A stretch of DNA of 64,000 nucleotides from Zygnema circumcarinatum. Taxonomy: Eukaryota; Streptophyta; Zygnematophyceae; Zygnematales; Zygnemataceae. Numbering within the stretch: the stretch's first letter is position 1; each line of letters starts with the position of its first letter. The stretch spans positions 2,818,158-2,882,157 of the forward strand of contig CM074809.1 of the NCBI GenBank assembly GCA_037447605.1, written 5' to 3'. The notes beneath the pieces were generated by a model. It made no database searches. It saw nothing but the letters and a program-made list of their open reading frames with translations, and was not told the origin of the DNA. Both the position numbers and the translations under genes were made by a program. This document shows positions 37,801 through 50,694 of this stretch, piece by piece.

Positions 37801-38499
37801 AGCTTATCATCCCAAATTGCTAAGCCAAAACGCGGGAGTGTGCAGGGTGAGAAGGTTCGTGTGGTGGCAAATGATGGGCACTACATACAGCTCGGTGAGT
37901 TGCGATTCCCTGGATAGTGGTGCAAGATGCATAAGCAAAACTACTTTAAAAAGGAAAAATGAAAGGGTTCACATGGTAGGATTCAGGGCTGACCTTGACT
38001 CGGGGTGTGGAGGTGTACTCAGATGCCATCTTGCAAGACAAACTGGAAGAATGTCTTCTCGACGGGGGAATGTCATTCGATGTCAACTTGCTTGTGAGTA
38101 ATTCCCGTTGTCTTCTTCCTTAATTTGATTACGTCAGTACGTGTAAGAACAGGTGAAATATAAATAATTCTTACACGGAAATGTTTGTTGGAGCAGGATG
38201 GTGCAGATACTGTTCCTTGCGTTCTGCAAATAAAGCGACTTGAATACTCTCTGAAGCGAGGCTCCAAGAAGCTTTTTCGTGGTTCTTTTGCCGATGAAGT
38301 GCAGGTACGTTTGTTCGTTATGGTAGATATTACTCCCTATAAGGCATTTTGCTTGCTCGAGTTGTTTTAGTGATAGCGTGTTCTCTAATGTTTTCCTGCA
38401 GAGTGAGATGCAGGTGGAGATCCAAGTTGGCCAACCCACTTCGTTCATTATCCACACAGGCGATGGCAGACAGTTTTGTGTGGACCTTCGTGACAGCAG
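31869..38499 (+). CDS. Coiled-coil protein with AIR9/SCAB1-like Ig-PH C-terminus (ends unresolved)
   Basis: Spliced gene. Supported exons: 5' exon open from 31869 (in-frame ATG 32043) to about 32262, then 32361-32432, about 32510-32580, about 33045-33075, 33229-33371, 34340-34456, 34641-34721, 34979-35038, 35305-35409, 35563-35673, 35797-35865, 36106-36228, about 36650-37027, 37244-37359, 37469-37511, 37661-37752, 37846-37894, 37987-38093, 38197-38304 and 38402-38499. The middle is heptad-like coiled coil (WLEEQLHIRDRLLAAAQ, LLSEKRSLERRVAELRM); 36.65-37.03 kb encodes a Pro/Ser/Gln-rich disordered stretch. The C-terminus IEGLRIVGDAVLGGKL, CGHSINGTALCVFQWVRQYG, YTITADDCSNIVAIECVPMD and EVYSDAILQDKL resembles a plant family with the Ig-like A9 fold found in AIR9 and the Ig-PH module of the actin binder SCAB1. 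A cytoskeletal role is inference only. The final exon and stop were not found; several internal junctions are approximate. Confidence 0.78.
37041..37100 (+). repeat. Degenerate telomere-like repeat in an intron
   Basis: About eight near-tandem units of AAACCCT, AAAACCCT and CAAACCCTT. This is the complementary strand of the plant TTTAGGG telomere repeat with single-base variants. It lies just after the splice donor that ends the Pro-rich exon of the coiled-coil gene. Confidence 0.8.
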
Positions 38500-39901
38500 G
38501 TGACCCTTATGTGTAGCTCATTAATGGTAGAGGCAGGGGGTTGCTACTGTAGCAGTGTTCTATTTGTGCCTTTTGGTTTCGTTGGCTCTTGATCTGGATT
38601 CAACCTTTCCATATGACGCTATAGCAGCCAGCAGAGCAAATTTCTCCTCTTGCGTCCGCTATCCACACTTGAACAAATGCATCATTTAAATGGAGAGTCC
38701 CATTGGTTTTGGGGTTGTGGTGGGGAGACAGACAACGAGACATGGCAGTGCTCGTCATGCGTCGTTTCAAAGATGCCAACAGCCAGGTACAATGTGTTAT
38801 CTTTGTCCCTTGTCCCAGGCGGTTTCACTTATAGCTCTCGCATTTTTCCTACCATGATGTTGGATATCTTCTAGAATCATTACTTACCTGCCCAAGCATG
38901 CCATTTTTCTGGGTGCAGTTTCCAGGTAACCGGAAACGTGGCAGTTGGTTCAGGTAAAGTATTCCATGCTGCTGGGTGACCTCAAACCCAGAGCAGCCAC
39001 TGACGCTGGGCGGTCTGCTGCCAGACGTGCCAACCATGGGATCATAGCTCCCCCCATCAATCGAGTCACTGCGAGCATCGGTTCAGCACCACACTTGCAG
39101 CAAGACAATGCTCTTTTGTTGATGTTATATACACTTGTCCTCATTAGTCATTTATTTTTTAAAAGGCAGCTACTCCCTTCCGAGTGCTGTGTGATGTCAG
39201 GTGGAGATGTCCCTCAAAATGTAGCTTGTCTAGTTTCTCAGAGTTTGGGGATGTGGAGGGGTGGAGTCAGGCCCACTCTACTGCTCCGTGATTCTGAACT
39301 TGTCTAAATTAGTTTTAAAAAATATAGTTACGACGTGCTCCAGCTTTGCCCCTCAATAGTGGACATACCCTTATTAGTCAGTGCCTCTTCGGGAGAGTCT
39401 GGCTTTCCATTAGAGGTGCATGAATCGCACCCTTTTGTGCGTTTTCAATGATATACGTGAGTGTCCCCGATGCTTTCCGCCCTTAAACCAGTCAAGCTCC
39501 TCTCCCTCCCCAGCCCTCCAACGAGTAGCTTTATCAAAAGGCTTCGCAATGAGATCAATGCTACTTCCTTTTCTCTTTTTCCTTCACAATGGTCCAGCCG
39601 TCGAAAATCCACATCTTCATTCGGACAAGGGTCACCTTAGCCTCCGTACAGTAATATCTATCCGTCCGATTTCCGTACACTCTGTCGTTTACCGCGCGCA
39701 TACAGTATCCGTACGCCACCCATTGTCCGTACAGCGTCCCGTGGCCGGGCCTCCTCCAGTTGTAGGATCGGCGCCTCTCCGCCGTCCGATCTTCATCGAT
39801 GCGCCTTCCCGCCCGCCCGTTCCGCCCGCAGAGAGAGGCGACTTGGCAACCTTGCCCTCCTCCCTCCCTCCCTTCCGGAGTCTCTTAAGCACAGCTCCGC
39901 C
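38500..39901. other. 3' flank of the coiled-coil gene and IF-2 upstream region
   Basis: The missing last exon of the coiled-coil gene should be here, but I could not identify it. The 39640-39740 segment, upstream of the IF-2 start, contains CCGTACA/TCCGTACG at least five times. Confidence 0.5.
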
Positions 39902-42900
39902 ATGGACTGTGTGGCGCCTTTCTGCCGTGCGGGAGGCAATCTGACGGCTTGCCCTGACGGGCAGCTTTTGGCGCGGCCGCAAGGAGGAGGACGTCTGCGT
40001 GTCGCCTCGTCCTCTCTGCGAACGCCGCCACTTTCGCCGCGGCCGCACTTGCGGGTTCTGCGGACCCGAGCGAGCGGGGGACCTTCGTCTGTTTCAGTGC
40101 AGGTGCCTTCGGCTTCGTCTTCGGACAATTCAGAGCAGGGCGCGCCTAAGTATGTCCCACTTCGAGCAGGAGGGGAGGCTCCAAGGGCTCCTGGAGAACT
40201 GACGCCACGAGCTCCATTATTGCTCAAACCCTCTCGCCCTGTTGCACCCGCACCGCCTCCCACTCCTCCTCCCACTCCTCCTCCTATTGTCAGGCCTGCT
40301 TCTCGGCCTGATGGGGGGGTGCGCGGGGGAGGAACGTCAGCTGCAGCAAACGGAGCGCTGCCAGCGACCAAAGCAGATAGTGACACGCGTCCTCGGTTTG
40401 TGTTTCGCCCGCGGGATAACCGTGTTCCTCGCTCTCCGCCTACAGATAATGGTGCTGCTCGCTCACTCAGGGAGATACTTGAAAGGGCAGAGAGAATGGG
40501 AACTCAGAATAAGCAGAATCGCAATGCAGCTGGAAACGCAAATGAAGCTGGTGATAACTTAATTGCAGACAGTAATGATACTGCTAGTGATGCGGCTGCT
40601 GCTGTCGATCAGAGCACTGCTACACCAGTTATGGAGGAAGGCCCTGTAGACGAAATCGTGCCAGCTGCTGCGCTGAAAGGCCCTCCAGTGAGGGTTGTGA
40701 GGCCTCCGATCACACTAAATTCTCGGGAGAGACCGGCTAATATAGCTCCTGTAAGGCCATCATTAACGGGGCCGTCTGACGCTCCAGCTCTGGATTCTGC
40801 AATAATAGCAGCTGGCACAGTCCTGCCAGATATTAGCGAGGAGGTGGATGAGCTGGAATTGGAGAAGCAGAAGGATATAGGATTCGGGTTGAGAAGGGAC
40901 GGTGAAGCAGAGCCTTTCCAGGCTTCGAGAAGAGGTGAGGATCAGGCGGGAGCTAAAGGTGAGGCGAGTAGTATAGAGGTAGGCGCTACGGCAGGAACTA
41001 GCCAGCGTCGACCCATGCCAACTCCGGGAGGCTTGAGAACTCCTTCTACGCCAGCACCTCCTGCACCTTCTGCACCTCCCGTTAGACCTTCTCCTCCATC
41101 TTCTGCTAGCTTGGTAAGTTCTTCTATCAATTTACCAGCTCCACCACTTTCAAGGCCTCAAGGACCGTCTGTTGCGGAGGCAAACGTGACCAGACCTCGA
41201 GAGGATGCACCAGATTCTGGGAATGAATCCGGAGATGCTGTTGAGGCCGAGGCTATGCTGGTGAAGCCCAAACCTGCAAGGCTAGAGCGGCCAGTACGGG
41301 AGCAGCGCAGCGGATTAGAGGCACCAGACTCCAGCAGAGAAGAACTGGCTGGTTCGAGTGTGCGGAGTGTTGAAGAAGGTGCTGCCGAAGTTCAGATTCC
41401 TGAACGGGCAATAGGAATGCTATCCAAGCCAGCCGAGGCGGTTGAGACAGTCAATCCTTCGTTGGAACGATTGACGCCGGGAGAACTCTCTGGTGACGAG
41501 GGAGAAACATTGTCAGCTGCAACCGAAGGATGGGAGGAGGAAGCAGCCCCAAAGCCGGTTATGATACAGAGAAAGCCAATGCTGGCTGCACGACCAGAAG
41601 TAAAGCTGCAGGCACCACCAATGCTGCGGCCCAGACCTCTCACAAAGCCACCAGAAAAGCCCGCTTCCCCAATTGAGGCAGCTTCGGCGGTAGCTGAAAA
41701 TGAATCAGAGGTGGGGGCAAAGAAAGGACCCGTTCTTCGAGATGTGGGGCGTAAGGCTCAGGAAGAGAGGCCGCCTAGACCCGCCAAGGCCGCAGCTCCT
41801 GCATCTGCTGCTGCAGTCACTGCACCTGCACCTGCACCTGCGGGCGATAAGCTTGGTAAGAAGGGAAAGAAAGATGACAAGCGCAGTAAGGGTCGTTTTG
41901 CTTCAGGAGATGGAGTGTTGGAAGAGAAGAAGATGTTGACTCGGCGGCAGAGCAAGAACAATCGTAAGGCAGCTAGGGCAGAAAGTGCTAAGGCGAGTGC
42001 GCCTGTGAAGGCGGAGATTCTTGAGGTGGGAAAAACAGGCATGTCTGTGCAGGAGTTGGCGGGACTCCTAGCGGTCAATGACTCGGATGTGGTTCGCTGC
42101 CTTTTTATGAAGGTAAGAGGCTGAAATAAACGGCTTAGCTGCACCTCAATATATTAGGGCGAGAAGAGAAGTGTTTGAGCTGGACTTAAGTCTAATTTGT
42201 GGGAGCACTGTGTGATTTTGGACTAGGAAATTCTGAAGCAATCTGTAGCAAAATACAGGTATTCATTGCAGCAGGAGATCCTTTGCTGAGCTTTGACGGT
42301 ACTTCCAGATGAAGAATGATGTTGGTGAGGGAGGCTTGATTTCAAAGAATTTCCGCAGTAAGCGGAGGGGCTATCATGGATTCCAGGCGACGGGTTTATT
42401 CATAACATTCATGAAGAGCGCTGCTTAAGAAAAACACTTCTATAAACAGCGGGGTGATGCGTAGCAGATGCCCCCCTGCATTGATTTGAAGGGGAGCACA
42501 GGACGTCGCATGTATTCCACTGAAATAACATAGCCAGGCATGCAGCCTTCTAGGCACTATGTCAGTTCGGTCGAACTTACTCGAGAATATTCCACATGTT
42601 GCCTAGCAGATCGGCTGCTTGCTGTCTGGAATATAGTTGAGAGGCCGTGTCTTGCCAAGTACTGCTTGATAGAACATGCATGCTTGATTTACCCTTAGAC
42701 GTCATCAGGGATCCTTGTGTGACATGTATGATCAGCTACGGCAGAGGTCATTGCATCTTTGTCCGTGAATGTAGAGAGCGACTTAGTCACTGATCCCATT
42801 CTTGTTCTTCTGGTGTATGTTGGAAAATATCAGGGCATCATGACAACAGTGAACCAAGTTCTGGATGAAGACACGGTGCGGGTGGTATGCCGAGAGTATG

Positions 42901-45900
42901 ATGTGGAGGTTATTGAAGCAGGCAGTGTGAGCGTGGATGATCTGGCCAAGCGCACCCGTGAATTTTTGGATGAGGAAGACTTGGACAAGTTATTGTTTCG
43001 GCCACCAGTTGTAACCATTATGGGTCATGTGGACCATGGAAAGGTGAGTCTCCTCAGTCCTTGCAGCTGGTGAGTGGAATGATGGAGCAGCTGGAATGCA
43101 GGGCTAACAGGATTGCTATTTTGGGGATGTTGGTGTTGCAGACATCTCTTCTTGACTATATCCGCAAGTCCAAGGTGAGGATAAGTTACCTCTCTCTTCC
43201 CAGGATGGTAGTTGGGTGTGCCGCCAGCACATGCTTGGATTATTGTGTAGGTACTGTAAATTTGCTTGCGAACTGAAAATCCTGGGTGGTGGGCTTAACA
43301 GGTGGCAGCAGGAGAGGCAGGGGGCATCACACAGGGCATTGGTGCATACCGTGTAAAGGTGCCAGTGGGTGATGAGGAGCAGCTCTGTGTGTTCCTTGAT
43401 ACACCTGGCCATGAGGTGAGTCATTGAAAGATGGCAATTGGCAGGATATTGCCGTGACGAGCCCACTCTTCACCCCTTCACCCTGGAGACGGCAATAGGA
43501 AAGCTTGCTTGGGTTGAAGATTTGGGAGGAGTACATTCCTGACATTGTCGGATGCTTTACAATTTGCAGGCCTTCAGCGCTATGCGGGCACGAGGAGCTC
43601 GAGTGACCGATATTGCCATCATCGTGGTAGCAGGTGACGATGGAGTGCGGCCACAATCGCTTGAAGCCATAGCCCACGCTCGAGCAGCCAATGTCCCCAT
43701 TGTGGTGGCCATTAACAAGGTGCACTCCTGACTCTATAGCTGTCCGACGGCATGAGACAGAGAAAAGCGACCAACTGAGTAAGGGCAGTACAGCAACACA
43801 GCAGTGTGTTTGTCTCGTGGGTTCTGAAGGTGTCTTGTGGTATCCGGCATCTCGGACATTTCCAATTTTAATGTGACTTCTTCGACAAGTTGATGACTCG
43901 ACAGATGCGGGGCGTGGGAGCAGATGGATAAGCCAGGAGCAAATTCAGAGCGAGTGATGCAGGAACTGGCAACGCACAACCTGATGCCTGAAGAATGGGG
44001 GGGCGACGTGCCCATGGTTCCTGTAAGTCACCATCATCAGCTTGGCAATTGGCGGTCTCAGATTCTGCGGCAGGATTGTGGAGTGGGCTGGGCTATGACC
44101 TGCTTTTAACACATGGGGTTCAATGCATGCAGGTGAGCGCGCTCACAGGAAGCGGTGTGGCGGATCTCCTCGCGAATGTGATGGTGCAGGCAGAGGTATG
44201 TGGCTGCCAAGACCTTGCAGGGGACTCAGCAGTGTTTAGATGCTAACTTGCAGCTGCGTTTTCATGGCGGCAACGTCAGCCTTCTGCTAGGTGTTTATTT
44301 ACATGTTGATGTATTTTGTGGGTTTTGGGAGGATCGTCTTCAGTTCCAAGACCTACGAGCCAATCCCGACAGGGATGCAGTCGGTACAGTGATTGAGGCG
44401 AGCTTGGATAAAGCCCGAGGTCCTGTAGCCACACTATTGGTGCAGAATGGGACGCTGCACAGGGGAGATGTGGTGGTGTGTGGGGAAGCATATGGCAAGG
44501 TATGCTTTTGAGCGTGCTCCTTTCAAGTCTTCTTCTCTTTCCAGCACAAGAATAGATCAGAAGCGATAGGTTTTCCTGCACACGTGGCTGGTGATCATCA
44601 AGACTTCCGGCATTCCGTTGTCATCGTCCTTGTGTTCTTGCGTCAAGAAACCATTCCGCTCTCAATGTGGATTCTGGGCTTGCAGGTGAGGGCACTAGTG
44701 GATGATACAGGAGCACGTGCTGAAGCTGCCGGCCCGTCCATGGCGGTGGAGATTCTTGGGCTGAACACTGTCCCAGTTGCTGGAGATGAGTTCTGTACGG
44801 TGGCGACTATGGATGAGGCACGCATGAGGGCGGAGGAGTGTGCAGAGCAGCTGCGAATTGAGCGGCTCGCAATGCAGGCCGGGCAGGGCAAGGTGACGTT
44901 GGCTTCGCTGGCCAGCGCTGTGGCAGCAGGACAGGAGACGGGGGCCATTGAGAATCACCATCTCAACATTGTGCTGAAGGTGGATGCTCAGGTGGGTGGT
45001 CGACAGAGGTTGAGAAAGTTGTGGTCCGTAGAGTTCGTCCTCCCGCGTTTCAAAATTCGGGTTTTTGACTTGTACAGGTGTGCGTTGCATGTGCAGGGAA
45101 GCATGGAGGCGATTCGTGAAGCTCTTTTGTCGCTGCCGCAGGATACAGTGTCTCTGCGCTTCTTATTACAAGCAGCAGGCGAGATAAGCAGGAGTGATGT
45201 TGACCTGGCAGTCGCGAGTTCAGCCATTATTCTCGGCTTCAATGTGGGTTCTTCACCAGCTGTAGAGGCTTATGCAGACGAAAAGGGAGTGGAGCTAAGA
45301 AAATATCGCGTCATTTACGATATTTTGGATGACGTCCGTAAGGCAATGGAGGGCATGTTGCAATCCGTGGAGGTACGATGCCTATTCTCGTCCTCTGCGG
45401 AGGGTCTTAATTTGTTTTTCTGTGCACTTACTTCTCGATTGGAAATGTAACAATCTAGGCCAGTCCTGACTCATGGCCATTCGTTAACAAGACGTCCTGC
45501 ATCAGGTGTACTCTTCACCTTGTGAGAGTACACGCTTCACCTTCACTCTTCACTCTTCACCTTCACTCTTCACTCTTCACTCTTCACCTTCACTCTTCAC
45601 CTTCACCTATTGAGACTTGCTGCTTGGGAGTCGGTGTTGCAGGAGCGAGTGTCCATTGGGCGAGCAGAGATTCGTGCCGTGTTTGGGTCGGGATCAAACC
45701 GAGTGGCCGGCTGCATGGTCCTGGAGGGGAAGCTGGTGAAGGGCTGTGCAATCTCTGTTGTGCATGGATCCAAAGAGGTGTACGCGGGAACCATCTCCTC
45801 CCTCCGGCGAGTGAAGGAGGCAGCCAAGGAGGTGGTGGCGGGATTGGAGTGCGGTGTGGGTGTAGACGACTTCGACGATTGGTCAGCGGGAGATGTGATT

Positions 45901-46038
45901 GAAGCATTTAGCGTAGTGTCTAAGACAAGGACGCTTGAAGATGCCTCCAAAACAACTTTGGCAGCCCTTGCAACAAGGCCGGATGAGCTAAATGCTATTG
46001 ATGGCCTCGCTCCTGTCAGCATGGGCTCAAGGCGTTAG
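39902..46038 (+). CDS. infB: Chloroplast translation initiation factor IF-2
   Basis: Exons: 39902-42112, 42834-43043, 43142-43174, 43302-43415, 43570-43719, 43924-44022, 44133-44195, 44344-44499, 44686-44991, 45097-45372 and 45643-46038. Every intron is phase 0; the total is 1337 codons. The N-terminus ([12 protein letters not shown], then Ser/Arg/Pro-rich) looks like a chloroplast transit peptide. About 650 residues of Pro/Glu/Ala-rich disordered sequence follow, then the IF2-N motif [12 protein letters not shown]. GTPase motifs: G1 GHVDHGK with the intron directly after the P-loop Lys and TSLL in the next exon, G2 [13 protein letters not shown]3 DTPGHEAF, G4 INKMDKP, G5 SALTGSG. Domains II-IV follow ([45 protein letters not shown]). 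It matches plant FUG1 but is about 300 residues longer at the N-terminus than I recall for Arabidopsis. Bacterial-type IF-2 brings initiator fMet-tRNA to plastid ribosomes. Confidence 0.95.
45522..45607 (+). repeat. CTTCACT/CTTCACC minisatellite in an IF-2 intron
   Basis: About twelve 6-7 bp units alternating CTTCACT and CTTCACC, within the last intron of the plastid IF-2 gene (45373-45642). Non-coding. Confidence 0.85.
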
Positions 46039-47561
46039 AAACAGTGCCTGAAATGAAGCAGCCGGTAGTGTAGCGAGGGAGGAGGGGTGAACAGGCATAG
46101 CTGTTGCACCTGCAACAATATCACAACAGGCAGGCAGCCTTGGCCGAGATGACGAGAACGTGGGGCTCTCTGTATTTGAAGACGTAAAGCTGAATCTGCG
46201 TCAAAGGAATGTTTATTATACTGCAGGCATGCTCGTAATGGCGTCAGAATCGAATGGAACACCAGTGAGCTGAGTCAAGCCGTTAAGAAGTAGGAGATGG
46301 CAATCCCTTGTAGAGGCAGCTTTCTGTAGGGCGGACAGGTTCAAGCAGAAGTGTACACCCGCAGAACCAAGTGTTACATTTTCCATCTGTGGAAAGAATT
46401 ATCCCATTGAAGGGCCCCATATGTTCACTCAGATAGCAGTGAGTGCGTCTGCCCCTCTTGCCATGCAGGCGAGGGTAGGATCAGTGAACCAGGCCCATCG
46501 TTGTAACTGGGAGGCTCGTTGGATGACTGGAATTTGCAGTTGGAAAAAATGCTCGTAAGGGTACTACCAAGCCTTGTTGGTATTGAGTCTATTGACGCTT
46601 TTCTGTATATGTTTGGATGCGTCAAACCGTGATGTCCAGGACAATGGTGTATTGGATAGGTATCGTACAGAGGGCACTGTACAAGTCTTCCAAATAGTGC
46701 ATGACTAAAAGTTGACCGGGACAAATGATAAGAACACATATCACCGCACCATGCAAAATGGTCTTCATGGATACAACAATCCTCTCCGATGCAGTCATTG
46801 ACGCGAGCGTCAGTTTCCTGACAGTCTAATTGGCACTCATCTGAAACGGTTTCAGGTCTCCAATGCTACGTATTACACCAGTAAGGTCACAACTGACTTG
46901 TTTCTGTGTTTATTCCCTTTTTTTTTTTTTTTTTTTTTTGTTTTTAAATCAGAATGAACTGGTGAGTTAGTCATCAAGTACCTTACCCTGCTCATGTTCT
47001 TAAAAAACGGAAGGAATTGCAATCACCTCAATGCGGCAGCGCCATTGACGAATGGGATGATGCACATCCTATGCACAGCTCCGATCGCAAGCATACACTC
47101 GTACTCCAGTGTCCCTTTTCCTAACAAAAGAAAAAAGGAAGACGAGCAGAAACACGTGAGCGTGTGAGTTAGAATTTGGAAGGACGTCGACGGCTGTCCA
47201 AATTTCAAACAAAAAAAATTTCAATGAACCTCCCAAAAAAGGAAAAAGGCGCCTTTGCTTCGTTCAAACTTGCATGACCAATTACGGATGGCTAATGACC
47301 AAGCCAAATTGCTGTTCTGGTCACTTGCATCCGCTCACTACCGTATGTCGTCTTTAGAGGGCTGTGCAGGCTGCAGTGCTTCTTCACCACTTCCTTCGGC
47401 AGAGTGAGTGTGGAGCGGGCAAGGTTCTGTGCAGGAAGGCGCACATTCGGCTGAAGGCGTGAGAGGGCCGCCATCTACTGCTGCTGCTGCTGCTGTCTGC
47501 CTGCAGGGCAGAGAATGAGCATGAGGGGGACTTCCCGGGCGCGCCGGAACTGAAGGCAGCG
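46039..47561. other. Intergenic between IF-2 and WRAP73
   Basis: About 1.5 kb with no exon I can support. A T-run lies at about 46918-46939 and an irregular (CTG)n at about 47476-47498. It holds the IF-2 3' UTR and the WRAP73 promoter. Confidence 0.6.
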
Positions 47562-50500
47562 ATGGAACTTAGCGAAGCTTGGAGGCAGACGGGACCCTGC
47601 GCCTTCTCACCCGATGGCCTGCTTCTGGCAACGCCTGTGGATCATCAACTTGTGATCAGAGACGTGCAGAGCTATCAGGTGCGTATAGAGCTATTGAATG
47701 GTGGAGGGTGGCGATACTACTCCGGCGAATTCTTGCTCGAGGGCCCAAAGAGCAGCAAGCAGGGCAACGGTGTTATTTTCATGGAAAATTAATTTCGCGG
47801 AGATGGTATTTAATGATATTAAGCACTGTGGTGACTCGAAGCAGCAAGGCAGACAGCAATTGCGGGTTGCAGTCTTGTTGTACAACTGGGGTGATAAGGA
47901 GTTTCAAAATGTAGTGTTCTGATTCTGAAGGGGTTGTAACGCATAGCCATTTTTCAAGCTGGGTGTCCTCAGATCGTGCATTTGTTCACTTGCAAAGACA
48001 AGATCAACCTGGTGGAATGGGCTTCAAATTCAGTGAACATTCTGTGTGCTTCGTTTGGCGCGGGCATAGTCCAGGTGCGTCCAATAGAAAGAAATTTTCT
48101 TAATGAACTTAGGAAATTCTTGAAACATTGGCAAGTTTGAAGAGCGACTCTTTTAGATTCATTTTGGCGTTTAATCTCTCCAAATTTTCACGTCGTGCAA
48201 GCATTCAACATTCGGAACATTCAGCATTCAGAACATTTTTTATTTATATGGCACTTCTTCGTTGCCTTCAAACGTAGTTGAAATCATGTCGACGCAGTGT
48301 TTTGAGGTCGCAGGCATTTTCAGTAATGGAGCTAACTTGGAGTTGTTGCATCACCGAGTCAGCTGTAGTGGGTTTGGCACATGCACGCTGGACTCCTGAT
48401 GGGGAACACATCATCACCACCTCAGACTTTCAAATCCGCATCAGTATATGGTCAGTGGCAAGGTACATTTCTGGGCCGCTCACGCAGCAGGGAACCGTAC
48501 AAGTCCATTCGATGTAAACAAGCTGTTTCTGCGGGTTATCTCTGTTTATACATTACGAGAATCGGAAATTACGTTTGCATCTTTCTATTCCTCTCCTTCA
48601 CTCGTTTTGCACGTGTAATTGAAATAAATATGATAAAACTTTGAAACCTGAAAATTGATATAAAAGTGGGAGGGATTACTGCTGAATTCTGCCGTTCTGT
48701 TGTAGTTCTATTGTCTGCAATAGATTCGCTGCTGAATGACGCACTTGAGTTTCAAGCGTTGATATAAGTTCTTGAACGGCGACTCTGGAATACCTCTCAT
48801 GGATGCCAATGCTTTCCCTCGAGAGGGCATTGCCTGACGTTTCGTGTTGTCATGTAGAATTTATGGACAATGTTTCGTCATAGTGCTTTCTGCGTTTCTT
48901 CTGAATTGCGACGTTATTGTACCCACTGACTCCGGTTCACGTTTTCAGTTCTCAGTGTGTCCAGGTTTACTGGCCAAAACATGTTTTGCGAGGATTGGCT
49001 TTCAGTTCCGATGGTTGCTACATGGCAATTGCAACTCGTCAACAGTGCAAAGATGCGATCAACATAATTTCATGTGAAACTTGGGATGTGCTTCGCACTT
49101 TTATGCCGGAGACTTCCGACCTTGCCGACTTTGCGTGGTCTCCAGACAACCTGAGTATTGCAATTTGGGACACTCTGATGGAATACAAGGCGAGTCATGC
49201 ACTCCGGCTAACTTTGTTTGGTGTACGGTTGAAATACTACCTTAGAGCCTCCTCACTAGATTCAAGCTGAACATGCATTCTGGAGATGCCTTTTCTTGGC
49301 CTTGCGTTTTGTCGGGCAGCCTCCTCAAATATGAAGGCAGACATCGTCATTGTCCGATTTGCTTCTGCAGGTGTTGGTTTATTCCGCGGATGGCCACTGC
49401 CTTGTTAGATACCAAGCGTATCCTGTTGGTTTGGGTGTACGGACTGCAGTCTGGTCTCCGGAAGGTCACCTCTTGGCAGTCGGATCATCGTTTGACAACA
49501 CGCTTCGGGCACTGAACATTCTTACAGGGAAGCCGGTGGTGGAATTCGTTCACAGTTCCATGGCGAAACTGCCAAACGGTGCAACGATTTATAAGGTTGC
49601 AACTGATGCCAAAAGCTTGTTGAACTGCTGCTTGATTGCTTTCGAGTTTTCGGTGGCAGAAGTATGTAAACAATTGAACTGAGCAGAACAAAAAGGGTTT
49701 GTTTTTTGGTTATCCGAAAAAGACAGAAAAACAGCTGAAAACACACTTGAAGGGATGCGGGAACTGTGTAGGGAGCTGAGAGCTTCACAACCCTTCAACG
49801 AATAAGGAAACTGGACATAATAGTGTTCAGTTCTGAATCATAGCGATGTAAAATTTTCTGTTTGCTCAATATTGCAAATCAAGTCGTGTTCTTTAATTTC
49901 TGTACCTACAGCTCTTATTGGTTATAGCATGCTTGTCTTATGCAAGCGCTTGACATCCGGATGAGCCTCGTCCTGCTTGACTTGGCTCTGCCTGACTTGT
50001 AAGTGCTTGATCGTCTCTCCAATTTTTGTGGGCGATTGCAGGAAACATTAAAGCCTCTTGAAGAGGTGAATATAGCCAACCTTTCGCTGGAAGGCTCCGA
50101 AAATCCTGCAGGTGAGCTCACTCTATTTCCCTCGAAAGTTTACGTTCTTTCTTAGAATCTATTTTCATACCTGCAATAAGCAAGTTTTCGGTGCTATTGT
50201 CTGGAAAGCCATTACCTGTTCTCACGTGCAAGTGCTCATTGTGCGATAACGAAGGTCTCAAATGATTTCATTGCTGCCCCTTCATTTCTTGCACGAGGCC
50301 TCTCTTCTGGTAACTACTGTACCTGGACCTCATTCTAATTTCGTGTTTAGCCCTGCAAGTTGGCCAACCTTGAACTTTATCATCCTCCTCATCAAGTTGT
50401 ATGCTTGTCGTACGCAGAATGGAAGATAGGGACTATGCAACATTCGCAATACGAGATCATGGGAAACGATTACAAACTCACTGCTGAGAGGCCGGCCCAC

Positions 50501-50657
50501 GACAAGCCCAATCCTAAGCAGGGTGTGGGTGAGTTGCATGAGGGCCCTATTCCTTCCCACTGCTTGTTCCACAGTCCAAAAGCCTATATGAAGTCTGCGA
50601 CACCCTCCCAAGTGCTTCTTGCCTTGCTGTCTAGGAGAATAGCAGCAGGCAAGATAT

Positions 50658-50694
<37 letters not shown>

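Noticed and set aside
39793-40386. Antisense 197-residue frame opposite the IF-2 first exon
   Set aside because: GC-rich shadow of the sense coding region with no recognisable domain.
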